A stretch of 38,554 bases of DNA from Candidatus Omnitrophota bacterium (GCA_016783745.1 JADHVZ010000018.1:1-38554); one strand, 5' to 3'; shown: positions 1-6,416, counted from the first letter of the stretch. Notes: generated by a model not told the origin, from the letters alone. A program made the numbers and translations.

Positions 1-1
1 G

Positions 2-559
2 AACGAAGTGGCGACGAAGCTTATAGTGTTTAAGAACGACAGGGTCTTTTTTTATCCGGGCAATTACCGGGAGTTCCTGGAGAGGATAGGCTGGGAAGAT
101 GACGAGAATATGCCTCAAATAGCTCCGGGCATTGAGCCTTCCGTTTCTAGGGCCCCATCCGGCCCGTCAGGCAAGCCAGCGGCTCAGCCCGAATCGGCTG
201 TTCCTGTCGTGCCGAGCACCGGGATCGGACGCGCGGCAAAAGGGCATGACAGGAAAATGACAAGAAAGGCCCGCGCGGAGTTTATTGCGATGAGATCGAA
301 ATGCTTAAAGCCTCTGAAAGCGAAGATCAAGAGCCTGGAGGATGAGATAATCTCTTCCGAGGACAGGGTGGCGGAGGTGAACGGGAAATTAATGAGAGAT
401 TCGCTAAAAGGAGGCCTCGGTGCGATCCGAAGAAGCGAGTTTTCGAGAGAGCTTGGGGCGTTGGCGAAGAAGATAGAATTCTGTTATGCCCAGCTCGACA
501 CGACGATGAAAGCGTACGATGCCGGGAAGCGGAAATTTAGTAACGAATACAAAAATTAA
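2..559 (+). CDS. ABC-F family ATP-binding protein, C-terminal part (truncated by window start)
   Basis: The reading frame is already open at base 2 (N-E-V-A-T-K-L), so the GTG listed at base 8 is an internal valine codon and the gene begins upstream of the window. The pattern K-L-I-V-F followed by F-Y-P-G-N-Y matches the end of the second nucleotide-binding domain of ABC-F proteins (Uup/EttA type). It is followed by a low-complexity Pro/Ala/Ser linker (about residues 35-75) and a charged, probably coiled-coil C-terminal domain (about 80-180) with many Lys/Glu and few helix breakers. ABC-F proteins are soluble ATPases acting at the ribosome or, for Uup, linked to DNA and RNA structure. The subfamily cannot be fixed because both ATPase cores are outside the window. 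The stop codon directly abuts a palindromic repeat. Confidence 0.85.
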   Translation, partial: NEVATKLIVFKNDRVFFYPGNYREFLERIGWEDDENMPQIAPGIEPSVSRAPSGPSGKPAAQPESAVPVVPSTGIGRAAKGHDRKMTRKARAEFIAMRSKCLKPLKAKIKSLEDEIISSEDRVAEVNGKLMRDSLKGGLGAIRRSEFSRELGALAKKIEFCYAQLDTTMKAYDAGKRKFSNEYKN

Positions 560-612
560 TCAGACGCTTTGAGCAAGTTATCGTAAATGCTATACTTTCG
601 CAAAGCGTCTGA
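560..612. repeat. 53-bp palindromic repeat, copy 1
   Basis: Perfect 12-bp arms (TCAGACGCTTTG and CAAAGCGTCTGA) enclose a 29-nt centre, starting at the base after the ABC-F stop codon. A second copy at 8269-8321 has the same length and matches at 42 of 53 positions by eye. No T-tract follows, so a simple intrinsic terminator is unlikely. The centre of this copy also contains TTGAGC, 16 bases, TATACT (569-596), which could be a promoter for yajQ, but the -10 is not kept in copy 2. Confidence 0.75.
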
Positions 613-658
613 CAGGGCGTCCAAGATGACTTGCATAAATCAAAATAGGAGATAAAAA

Positions 659-1159
659 ATGGCCCAGGAAAATTCATCGTTTGATATTGTCGCGGAAGCG
701 AACCTTCAGGAGGTGGACAACGCTGTTAACCAGACAAGGAAGGAGCTTTCGCAGAGATTCGATTTTAAGGGAAGTAAAGCCTCGATAGAATATAATCGCA
801 CTGAAAAAAAGGTAACGCTGATCGGTGATGATGATTATAAATTGCGCTCCCTTAAAGACATTTTTGCCACTAGGCTTGCCAAGAGGGGGGTTTCTATAAA
901 GCTCCTGATATTTAAAGAACCGCAGAAAGTTTTCGGGGGCTGTTTTCAGCAGGTAGCCGATCTCGTATCAGGAATACCCCACGAAAAAGCAAAGGAGATC
1001 ACAGGAATAATAAAAAAACTGGGACTCAAAGTCCAGGTCCAGATAGAGGGAGAGAAGATAAGGGTATTTTCTCCAAAAAAAGATAACCTCCAACTTGTAA
1101 TAGCACACCTGCGAAAAATAAACTTTCCGATAGCACTTACTTTTTGTAATTACAGGTAG
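659..1159 (+). CDS. yajQ: YajQ family nucleotide-binding protein
   Basis: The 166-aa product matches the YajQ/UPF0234 family over its length: S-F-D-I-V near the N-terminus, the R-F-D-F-K-G-S segment, K-R-G after the first third, the L-K-V-Q-V-Q-I-E-G-E stretch and a hydrophobic-aromatic C-terminus. YajQ proteins are small cytoplasmic proteins with two RNA-recognition-like folds. Some members bind cyclic di-GMP and others nucleic acid or nucleotides; which applies here cannot be read from sequence, although an EAL-domain protein elsewhere in the window shows the cell handles c-di-GMP. The ATG at 659 has a strong ribosome binding site (AGGAG, spacing about 7). An IS element begins directly after the stop codon, but the length and normal C-terminus show the gene is intact. 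Confidence 0.93.
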   Translation: MAQENSSFDIVAEANLQEVDNAVNQTRKELSQRFDFKGSKASIEYNRTEKKVTLIGDDDYKLRSLKDIFATRLAKRGVSIKLLIFKEPQKVFGGCFQQVADLVSGIPHEKAKEITGIIKKLGLKVQVQIEGEKIRVFSPKKDNLQLVIAHLRKINFPIALTFCNYR

Positions 1160-1170
1160 AATTGACAACT

Positions 1171-1191
1171 CCCCATGCCTGAAGGCAGGGG
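1171..1191 (-). other. Right-end subterminal hairpin of the IS element
   Basis: CCCC-A-TGCC-TGAA-GGCA-GGGG forms an 8-bp stem with one bulged A and a 4-nt loop. It is 29 bases downstream of the tnpB stop codon in the gene's own direction. IS200/IS605 transposases recognise such hairpins. In this family the 3' end of tnpB plus this region also supplies the guide RNA scaffold (omega RNA), with the guide read from flanking DNA, here the end of yajQ. Confidence 0.75.
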
Positions 1192-1219
1192 ATTCTCCGA
1201 TTTATACCATTTCTGGTTT

Positions 1220-2383
1220 TCATACTAGGAGTTCCTGCTTCGCTGTGGAAGCCAACGCCTCCACTCCACAGGCGATGACCGCGTGTCCCGCGGCTAAGAC
1301 CCCTCCTTTAAAGGAATTAGGAGGGTCTATCCCTCTGGATAAGATGTTTATACTTGCGTTTAGGTCTGCGTTTTCTGTGTGCCCGCAGCTCCGGCACTGA
1401 AATACTTCCTGGTTTATCCTGTTCTCTTTTGAGATATGGTGGCATTTTCTACATTCAAGGCTCGTATTCTTTGGAGATACAAGTATTAGTCTTCCGCCTT
1501 TCCAGCTCAGTTTATAGGAGAGGTGGTTCTGGAATGTATACCAGCCCTGGTCAAGAATGGAACGATTTAGGAGGGATTTGGCTTTAACGTTTGTTCCGGG
1601 ATTTTCCTTTGTTCCTTTGGCTGATTTCGCCATATCCTTTGTCTTTAGGTCTTCCATCACAATTAAGCCGTGGCTTTTAGTTAATTGTGTGGAGGTCTTG
1701 TGCAGGAAGTCATTACGTATATTTGCTATATGGTTGTGGAGTTTCTGTATTTTTTGTTTGGTTTTTCTCCAGTTTGAGGAGAACTTCTTCTTTTTTGAGA
1801 GTTGTCTCTGTAGTTTAGCAAGTCTTTTTAGATTCTTCTTTAATGGTGATATTGTAGGTATAGCTAATCTATTTGAACATTGGGCAAATGTCTTTATGCC
1901 TCTGTCTATTCCTATGTGAGATTGGGGTATTTCTTTGGGTTCGGGGATATCTACTTCACAGTTAAATGAGATGAACCAGTTCCTGCATATTTTTGATACG
2001 GTTACATGCTTTATTTTTCCATTAATTTCTCTTGTCTTGGTGAAGCGGACTGTGCCGAGTTTGGGGATTTGTGCCTGGCCGACTTTCTTTGATAGCTGAT
2101 TTAGTAGTGTTATGCCTTGAGGAAGACGGAATGAGTCATGGATTCCTTTCTTTTTGAACTTTGGATAGCCTCTGCCTCTGAAGAAGTTCTTAAAGGCTTG
2201 GTCAAGGTCTTTGTTGACTTGTTGTAGAGATTGTGAAGGCGGAATGGATAGCCAGTCAAGCTCCTTCTTTAGAGCTAAGGCCTTATTCCATACATAACGG
2301 CAGGAACCTGCTGTCTGGTTGCAGAGAGATTCCTGCTCGGGTGTTAATCTGAGTCTATATTTGAAGCTCTTTTTGATTGTCAT
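1220..2383 (-). CDS. tnpB: TnpB, RNA-guided transposon nuclease (IS605 OrfB)
   Basis: The 387-aa product is of normal TnpB length. It starts with the helix-turn-helix region (K-Y-R-L-R-L-T-P-E-Q, residues 8-17) and carries the three RuvC-like catalytic acids in family motifs: D160 in G-I-D-R-G, E244 in V-M-E-D-L and D340 in N-A-D-L-N-A. A four-cysteine zinc ribbon (C311, C314, C330, C333) lies between the last two. All expected residues are present, so it should be able to cleave DNA. TnpB uses an omega RNA made from the element's 3' end and favours retention of the transposon at its donor site. Its ATG overlaps the end of tnpA by 4 bases, indicating coupled translation. Long antisense ORFs on the + strand are shadows of this gene. 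Confidence 0.93.
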   Translation of the reverse strand: MTIKKSFKYRLRLTPEQESLCNQTAGSCRYVWNKALALKKELDWLSIPPSQSLQQVNKDLDQAFKNFFRGRGYPKFKKKGIHDSFRLPQGITLLNQLSKKVGQAQIPKLGTVRFTKTREINGKIKHVTVSKICRNWFISFNCEVDIPEPKEIPQSHIGIDRGIKTFAQCSNRLAIPTISPLKKNLKRLAKLQRQLSKKKKFSSNWRKTKQKIQKLHNHIANIRNDFLHKTSTQLTKSHGLIVMEDLKTKDMAKSAKGTKENPGTNVKAKSLLNRSILDQGWYTFQNHLSYKLSWKGGRLILVSPKNTSLECRKCHHISKENRINQEVFQCRSCGHTENADLNASINILSRGIDPPNSFKGGVLAAGHAVIACGVEALASTAKQELLV

Positions 2384-2781
2384 TGTCTCTGGGATGTCTT
2401 TTGGCTTTCTATGTACTGTTTAATTACTGAAAGAGGTGCTCCTCCGACTGTTGAGACAAAATATGAGTTTGTCCAGAGTGTGGGGAGCCTTGTGGTTAGG
2501 TGCTTGAATTCTCTCCTTAATATGTGAGATGAGGTACCTTTAACATTCTTGATGAACCTATGAATGCCGTACTGGGGGTCGACTTCCACGAGTAGATGAA
2601 CATGGTCTGGCATAATTTCCATCTCAATTATTTCGGCATTCTGTTTCCTGGTTTGTTTGATGATTATTTCCTTTAATCTCCTCTCTACTTTATCGATCAA
2701 GACCTTGCGCCTATACTTTGGGCACCAGACAACATGATACTTACAGGAATAGACGATATTTCTGTTTGATTTTACTTCCAT
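2380..2781 (-). CDS. tnpA: TnpA, IS200-type Y1 HUH transposase
   Basis: The 133-aa product has the IS200 transposase hallmarks. It has the H-V-V-W-C-P-K-Y-R-R segment near the N-terminus, the metal-binding H-V-H pair (H60, H62) in M-P-D-H-V-H-L-L, and the catalytic tyrosine (Y123) in V-I-K-Q-Y-I-E-S-Q. These enzymes work as dimers and move single-stranded transposon DNA by recognising hairpins at the ends. Length and motifs are complete, so it looks functional. The gene precedes and overlaps tnpB on the same strand, the standard IS605-group order. The only other DNA in the window resembling this element is the short tnpB-tail copy at 2849-2921. Confidence 0.94.
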   Translation of the reverse strand: MEVKSNRNIVYSCKYHVVWCPKYRRKVLIDKVERRLKEIIIKQTRKQNAEIIEMEIMPDHVHLLVEVDPQYGIHRFIKNVKGTSSHILRREFKHLTTRLPTLWTNSYFVSTVGGAPLSVIKQYIESQKTSQRQ

Positions 2782-2848
2782 ATACTATATTATACACTAT
2801 GCTGCTATATAATACAAGACTCATTTATTGCCGCTTCGCAGCAAGCGC

Positions 2849-2921
2849 CTTATCCACAGGGATAGACCCTCCTAATTCCTCTAAAGGAGGGGTCTTATAT
2901 CCCCATGGATAAATCCAGGGG
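2849..2921 (+). repeat. Orphan inverted copy of the tnpB 3' end plus end-type hairpin
   Basis: Bases 2849-2897 are the inverted counterpart of 1295-1343 inside tnpB: 47 of 49 bases match. Read on the + strand they encode the same G-I-D-P-P-N-S-x-K-G-G-V-L segment as the TnpB C-terminus. A hairpin with CCCC/GGGG arms follows (2901-2921), analogous to the right-end hairpin of the IS but with different sequence between the arms. The roughly 120 bp that follow this segment in the intact tnpB are absent. It may be the relic of a second, opposite-facing tnpB element, a short non-autonomous derivative, or the left boundary of the present element. The 64-aa ORF through it is not a gene. Confidence 0.6.
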
Positions 2922-2956
2922 CTTTACGGCGCCTTCCTGGTAAATGGACGATTAGC

Positions 2957-2984
2957 CAGACCTTAGGTTCAAGCTACTATTGCA
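2957..2984 (+). repeat. 28-bp direct repeat, copy 1 (upstream of rsmE)
   Basis: The 28-base block beginning CAGACCTTAGGTTCAAGC is repeated without mismatch at 3765-3792, so the two copies lie on either side of rsmE. A GC-rich imperfect hairpin of the form GGG..TCC..GGA..GCCC follows within about 25 bases. It sits between the tnpB relic and the rsmE ribosome binding site. Its function is unknown. Confidence 0.7.
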
Positions 2985-3035
2985 GGGTGTCCTCTTGGTG
3001 GATAGCCCCAGGATACTTTTTCCGGAGGGTCATAC

Positions 3036-3746
3036 GTGAACCTTATCCTTTTATTAAAAGAAGATTTTATCGCAGGTCATGACCGAGTCCGTCTCTCAGG
3101 CAGGAGGCATAAGCATATCCGCGATATCCTGAAATCCTCTGTCGGCGATGAGCTGTGTGTCGGCGTAGAAGGCAGCCGGATCGGCAGGGGCCGGGTCCTG
3201 GCAATTGATAATAAGACGATCGAGATGAATGTCACGTTAGAGAAAAACCCGCCATTACCGCTGCCGCTTACCCTGATACTGGCCCTGCCGCGGCCGCTCG
3301 TCCTGAGAAGGGTGCTGATCCACTCGACAGTCCTCGGCGTAAAAAAGATCATATTGCTGCATACCAAAAGGGTCCAGAAAAGTTATTGGCAGAGCCCCGC
3401 CCTCACAGAGGAAAAGATAAGAGAACAGTTCATACTGGGGCTCGAACAGGCAAAGGATACTGTTATGCCTGAGATCCAATTCCGCAAGAGGTTTAAGCCT
3501 TTCGTAGAGGACGAGCTCCCCGGCATGATCAAAGGGATCCAGGCATTTGTTGCCCATTCCGAAGGAGACGCGGCACATCCGGTCAAAGGCGCCAGGCCGG
3601 TCATACTTGTGATAGGGCCGGAGGGCGGGTTTATTCCTTACGAGATCGAGAAGCTTAAAGAAAGCGGATGCAGAGTTGTCAACTTCGGCGAGCGCATCAT
3701 GAACCTGGAAACGGCTGTCGTTGCCTGTATCTCGAGGCTTATGTAA
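3036..3746 (+). CDS. rsmE: 16S rRNA (uracil1498-N3)-methyltransferase, RsmE family
   Basis: The 236-aa product has the RsmE layout. An N-terminal PUA-like RNA-binding part (about 1-70, with H-I-R-D-I-L-K near residue 27) is followed by a SPOUT methyltransferase domain. That domain carries the SAM-knot motif G-P-E-G-G-F (194-199) and a C-terminal G-E-R-I-M-N-L-E-T-A segment matching the usual L-G-x-R-I-L-R-x-E-T-A. RsmE methylates U1498 in the decoding region of 16S rRNA. The replacement of R-T/R-V by N-L before E-T-A is a mild deviation, so the exact target is not certain. The start is GTG at 3036 with GGAGGG about 7 bases upstream. The gene lies between two identical 28-bp repeats and near an IS relic. 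Confidence 0.9.
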   Translation: MNLILLLKEDFIAGHDRVRLSGRRHKHIRDILKSSVGDELCVGVEGSRIGRGRVLAIDNKTIEMNVTLEKNPPLPLPLTLILALPRPLVLRRVLIHSTVLGVKKIILLHTKRVQKSYWQSPALTEEKIREQFILGLEQAKDTVMPEIQFRKRFKPFVEDELPGMIKGIQAFVAHSEGDAAHPVKGARPVILVIGPEGGFIPYEIEKLKESGCRVVNFGERIMNLETAVVACISRLM

Positions 3747-3764
3747 TCAATTCCAGGAAAAAAT

Positions 3765-3792
3765 CAGACCTTAGGTTCAAGCTACTATTGCA
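3765..3792 (+). repeat. 28-bp direct repeat, copy 2 (downstream of rsmE)
   Basis: Identical to 2957-2984. It starts 18 bases after the rsmE stop and is about 65 bases upstream of the guaA promoter candidate. A hairpin-like GGG..ATC..GAT..GCCC segment follows, resembling the one after copy 1 in position and shape but not in exact bases. Confidence 0.7.
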
Positions 3793-3855
3793 ACAATGCG
3801 GGGAGCCATCTTGAATGATCAGCCCGGCAGATATGTGTAAGGTTAATTTTTTGCT

Positions 3856-3883
3856 TTGTGATTATGGTTTCATGTAGTATAAT
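3856..3883 (+). promoter_or_regulatory. Probable sigma70-type promoter for guaA
   Basis: TTGTGA, 16 bases, TATAAT, with the -10 box 58 bases upstream of the guaA start codon. The -10 is a perfect consensus; the -35 matches at four of six positions. Confidence 0.45.
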
Positions 3884-3904
3884 CAAAGTCAACATAATGC
3901 GTGT

Positions 3905-3914
3905 CTGGCGCCAG
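3905..3914. promoter_or_regulatory. Perfect 10-bp palindrome between guaA promoter and start (possible operator)
   Basis: CTGGCGCCAG is a perfect dyad about 21 bases downstream of the -10 box, in the expected 5' untranslated region. Its position would suit a repressor site, but no regulator is identified and a chance palindrome is possible. Confidence 0.25.
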
Positions 3915-3941
3915 TGACAAATAACAAAAAGGAGGGATGAA

Positions 3942-4910
3942 GTGCCGTCCATCCAGGAAATTAAGAAAAACGAATTAAACACAGATCGGTTTATAGAAGA
4001 AAAAGTCCGGGAAATATCAGGTCTCGTAGGAGATGGTGTCGCGATTAACGCGCTTTCCGGTGGTGTTGACTCCTCAGCCGTTACGATTTTAGGGCACAGG
4101 GCTTTGGGCGACAGGCTCAAAGCATATTTCATAAATAACGGCATAATGAGAGAAGGTGAACCGCAGGCGATTGCCAGGATATTTGAGAAGTTGGGGGTAA
4201 AAATAGAGATCATTGATGCCCAGGATGAGTTTTTTAACGCTTTAAAGGAAATAACAGATCCGGAAGAAAAAAGAGAGGCCATAACCCAGACATTCTATAA
4301 GGATGTTTTCGGCAGGCTTGTGCGAAAAAGTGACGCGAAATATCTTCTGCAGGGCACCATTCTAACGGATGTAGATGAAACCATTGCCGGTATTAAAAGG
4401 CAGCATAACGTTTTTGAACAATTAGGCATTGATCCTGAAAAGGCTTTTGGATATAAGATCATTGAACCATTGATCCAGTTGCGCAAAGACGGTGTAAGAA
4501 AAGCCGCGGCGGCCCTGGGCTTGCCGGAATCTATATATAACCGCCCTCCTTTCCCGGGCCCGGCGCTGGCAGCGAGAGTGATCGGCGCGGTGACAAGGGA
4601 AAAGATAGGTATAGTAAGAAAAGCGACCACTGTTGTCGAGGAGGAATTGCGTAATACAGGCGCTTTTCAGTATATGGCGATCCTGCACGAGGACAAGGTT
4701 ACCGGCATGCGTGAGAACAAACGGGATTTTGGCCTGCAGATCGAAGTAAGATGCTGGGAGAGTGTTGATGCAAGGAAAGCAACGCCCACAAAATTGCCTT
4801 ATGAGACTCTAACTAAACTGGCAGATAGAATAGTTAATGAAGTTCCGGGTGTAGTAAGCGTAACATACAATATTGCGTCAAAACCACCATCAACTATGGA
4901 GGTTGTCTGA
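3942..4910 (+). CDS. guaA: GMP synthase, ATP-pyrophosphatase subunit only (no glutamine amidotransferase domain)
   Basis: The 322-aa product covers the ATP-pyrophosphatase and dimerisation domains of GMP synthase, which converts XMP to GMP. It has the PP-loop S-G-G-V-D-S-S (39-45), the R-P-P-F-P-G-P-A-L-A-A-R-V substrate loop (canonical R-H-P-F-P-G-P-G-L) and a C-terminus close to the family's K-P-P-A-T-I-E-W-E. Common bacterial GuaA is about 510-525 aa, with an N-terminal class I amidotransferase of about 190 aa. That domain is absent and the upstream DNA shows no relic of it. Archaea have such a split enzyme, so a separate GuaAa-like subunit elsewhere, or direct use of ammonia, is expected. 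The GTG start at 3942 follows an AAGGAGGG site. The last residues (S-T-M-E-V-V) diverge from the usual end. Confidence 0.88.
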   Translation: MPSIQEIKKNELNTDRFIEEKVREISGLVGDGVAINALSGGVDSSAVTILGHRALGDRLKAYFINNGIMREGEPQAIARIFEKLGVKIEIIDAQDEFFNALKEITDPEEKREAITQTFYKDVFGRLVRKSDAKYLLQGTILTDVDETIAGIKRQHNVFEQLGIDPEKAFGYKIIEPLIQLRKDGVRKAAAALGLPESIYNRPPFPGPALAARVIGAVTREKIGIVRKATTVVEEELRNTGAFQYMAILHEDKVTGMRENKRDFGLQIEVRCWESVDARKATPTKLPYETLTKLADRIVNEVPGVVSVTYNIASKPPSTMEVV

Positions 4911-4982
4911 GAACCCCAAAAAAAGTGATCTTAATAGTAACCGAAACTAAAAAGCCTGCTTACCGGCAGGCAAGGAGGCAAC

Positions 4983-5147
4983 ATGGCATTTGGTCAAGGT
5001 AGTGGATATGGCGGGGGTCCGCGAGAGATGCACAAGGCGACATGCGCGGACTGCAATAAAGAATGCGAAGTTCCTTTCAAGCCCAGCGGTGATCGTCCGG
5101 TATACTGCAAGGAATGCTTCTCAAAGCGCAAAGATAGCGGCCGTTAA
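4983..5147 (+). CDS. Small CxxC-x17-CxxC zinc-binding protein (54 aa, not in ORF track)
   Basis: ATG at 4983 follows an excellent ribosome binding site (AAGGAGG, 3-4 bases upstream) and gives a 54-aa protein ending at TAA 5145-5147. It has a Gly-rich N-terminus (G-Q-G-S-G-Y-G-G-G) and two cysteine pairs, C21-A-D-C24 and C42-K-E-C45, separated by exactly 17 residues. This is the CxxC-x17-CxxC zinc-ribbon signature of a small bacterial family of unknown function. The segment between is Phe/Pro-rich (V-P-F-K-P-S-G-D-R-P-V-Y), as in that family. It was below the ORF track's length limit; the listed 4990..5172 ORF is an out-of-frame shadow. A strong hairpin terminator follows, so the gene is probably transcribed alone or as the end of a guaA unit. 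Confidence 0.88.
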   Translation: MAFGQGSGYGGGPREMHKATCADCNKECEVPFKPSGDRPVYCKECFSKRKDSGR

Positions 5148-5175
5148 AAGGCAGCGTCTTAAAGTTGTTTAATAT

Positions 5176-5208
5176 ATATATCCCAGGCATCATCTGCCTG
5201 GGATATAT
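5176..5208 (+). terminator. Hairpin terminator after the small zinc-ribbon gene
   Basis: A perfect 14-bp stem (ATATATCCCAGGCA / TGCCTGGGATATAT) encloses a 5-nt loop, about 28 bases after the stop codon. The T-run behind it is weak (GTCATTTTG). The AT ends make it partly symmetric, so it could act on both strands. Confidence 0.65.
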
Positions 5209-5234
5209 GTCATTTTGACAGGTATGATCGTACC

Positions 5235-6386
5235 ATGGACATGCACAAAAATGAGACGTTAGTTATTACGTGTGCCCGGGGGGTAGCTGAATATTTACGC
5301 CAGGAGGTAGAACAGTTGGGGTATACAGTGCAGTCTGCTTCCGAAACCAGGATAGATATAGCCGCATCGTTACATGACGCGATGAGGCTTAATCTTATGC
5401 TGCGCACCGGCGTTAACGTACTTTGCCTGCTCAAGCAATTTTCCTGTGAAGGCCCTGATAAACTGTACCGGGAGGTCGTATCATTTCCGTGGGAAGACTA
5501 TATCGCGCCCACGGAATACCTCAGCGTCGTCTCCCGCGTGAATACCCCCACTATCGATAATTCAGTTTTTGCGAGCCAGAAGGTGAAAGACGCGATCGTT
5601 GACCGGATTTCCGAGAAATGCGGCAGCCGGCCGGATTCCGGCCCGGGCAGAGACAACGTGGTGATCAACTTTTATTGGAACGATGACAGATGCTGGATAT
5701 ATCTCAATACTTCAGGAAAGAAGCTTTCAGACCGAAGCTATCGGAAAATTCCCCATACGGCCCCCCTGCAGGAGACCTTGGCAGCCGCTCTGCTCGGTGC
5801 CGCAGGTTTTGACGGTTCGCAACCTTTGGTGAATCCCATGTGCGGAAGCGGTACGCTTGCGATAGAAGCGGCGCTCATCGCCTCCAACCGCGCGCCCGGC
5901 CTCTTGCGGAGCAATTTTGGGTTGAAGCACGTAATGGGATTCGATTCAGAGGCATGGAGCGTTTTACGAAAAGAGGTGCGCGCCCGGTCAAAGAAAGAGC
6001 CGCCTTTCCGGATCATCGCAACGGACATTGATAAAAAGGCGGTTGAGGCCGCGAAGAAAAATGCCCAAACTGCCGGGGTCGATCACATGATCGAATTTCA
6101 TGTCTGCGATTTTAACGATACCCCGATCCCTGAAGAGAAAGGGATCGTCATCCTTAACCCTGAATACGGCTATAGGCTCGGAATAGAGCGTGAGCTGGAA
6201 GGGACCTATAAACGGATAGGGGATTTCTTTAAGAATAAATGCACGGGGTATGCCGGGTATATTTTTACCGGGAATATGGCCCTGTCAAAGAAGGTGGGGT
6301 TGAAGACCAGCCGCAGACTCGTTTTCTTTAATGCCAGGATAGAATGTAGGCTCCTGGAATACCACATGTATGTCGGCAGCAAGTGA
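5235..6386 (+). CDS. THUMP-domain SAM-dependent RNA methyltransferase, RlmL/YpsC type
   Basis: The 383-aa product has the arrangement of bacterial RlmL-N/YpsC proteins. An N-terminal ferredoxin-like plus THUMP RNA-binding region (about 1-165, L-R-Q-E-V-E-Q-L-G-Y) is followed by a Rossmann methyltransferase with SAM motif I around N200-P-M-C-G-S-G-T and motif IV N308-P-E-Y-G. These enzymes make N2-methylguanosine in rRNA. Motif IV is normally N-P-P-Y-G; proline is replaced here by E310, and the next residues are Y-R rather than E-R. The rest of the core is conserved, so it is probably an enzyme, with some doubt on target or activity. The ATG at 5235 has no clear Shine-Dalgarno sequence. Confidence 0.82.
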   Translation: MDMHKNETLVITCARGVAEYLRQEVEQLGYTVQSASETRIDIAASLHDAMRLNLMLRTGVNVLCLLKQFSCEGPDKLYREVVSFPWEDYIAPTEYLSVVSRVNTPTIDNSVFASQKVKDAIVDRISEKCGSRPDSGPGRDNVVINFYWNDDRCWIYLNTSGKKLSDRSYRKIPHTAPLQETLAAALLGAAGFDGSQPLVNPMCGSGTLAIEAALIASNRAPGLLRSNFGLKHVMGFDSEAWSVLRKEVRARSKKEPPFRIIATDIDKKAVEAAKKNAQTAGVDHMIEFHVCDFNDTPIPEEKGIVILNPEYGYRLGIERELEGTYKRIGDFFKNKCTGYAGYIFTGNMALSKKVGLKTSRRLVFFNARIECRLLEYHMYVGSK

Positions 6387-6416
6387 AACTAACGCCTTTT
6401 TATTTTGAGAAAGAAT

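Larger units (their letters stand above)
1160..2815 (-). mobile_element. IS200/IS605 family insertion sequence (tnpA + tnpB)
   Basis: The element carries a Y1 HUH transposase gene (tnpA) and an RNA-guided nuclease-like accessory gene (tnpB), both on the minus strand and overlapping by 4 bases. The right end lies at about 1160-1192, directly after the yajQ stop. It has the usual subterminal hairpin and then, on the minus strand, a GGGGAGTTGTCAA-type terminus seen in many IS605-group elements. The left end is not defined. An AT-rich imperfect palindrome at about 2787-2814 upstream of tnpA is a candidate, but a 49-bp tnpB-like segment further out (2849-2897) may mean the element extends to about 2930 or sits beside an older remnant. 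Both genes are full length with intact catalytic residues, so it may be active. Confidence 0.85.

Noticed and set aside
560-612. Intrinsic terminator of the ABC-F gene
   Set aside because: The 29-nt loop is too large and no T-tract follows; the second genomic copy supports a dispersed repeat instead.
1354-1919. Two + strand ORFs (77 and 120 aa) over tnpB
   Set aside because: They are antisense shadows of the well-supported tnpB and show no domain pattern.
2718-2912. 64-aa + strand ORF containing GIDPPNSSKGGVL as a gene
   Set aside because: It runs antisense to tnpA and then through the orphan tnpB tail; only the repeat explains the family-like residues.
2957-3792. Two identical 28-bp repeats as a degenerate CRISPR
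   Set aside because: Only two copies, 780 bases apart with a conserved gene between them; no further repeats.
4953-4970. GCCTGC-TTACCG-GCAGGC hairpin as the guaA terminator
   Set aside because: The stem is six pairs, no T-run follows on the + strand and it sits directly before the ribosome binding site of the small zinc-ribbon gene; a minus-strand terminator would have no gene to serve.
4990-5172. 60-aa ORF MVKVVDMAGV... in the track
   Set aside because: It overlaps the 4983-5147 zinc-ribbon gene in another frame, lacks its own ribosome binding site and matches no family; the 4983 frame has the Shine-Dalgarno and the cysteine signature.
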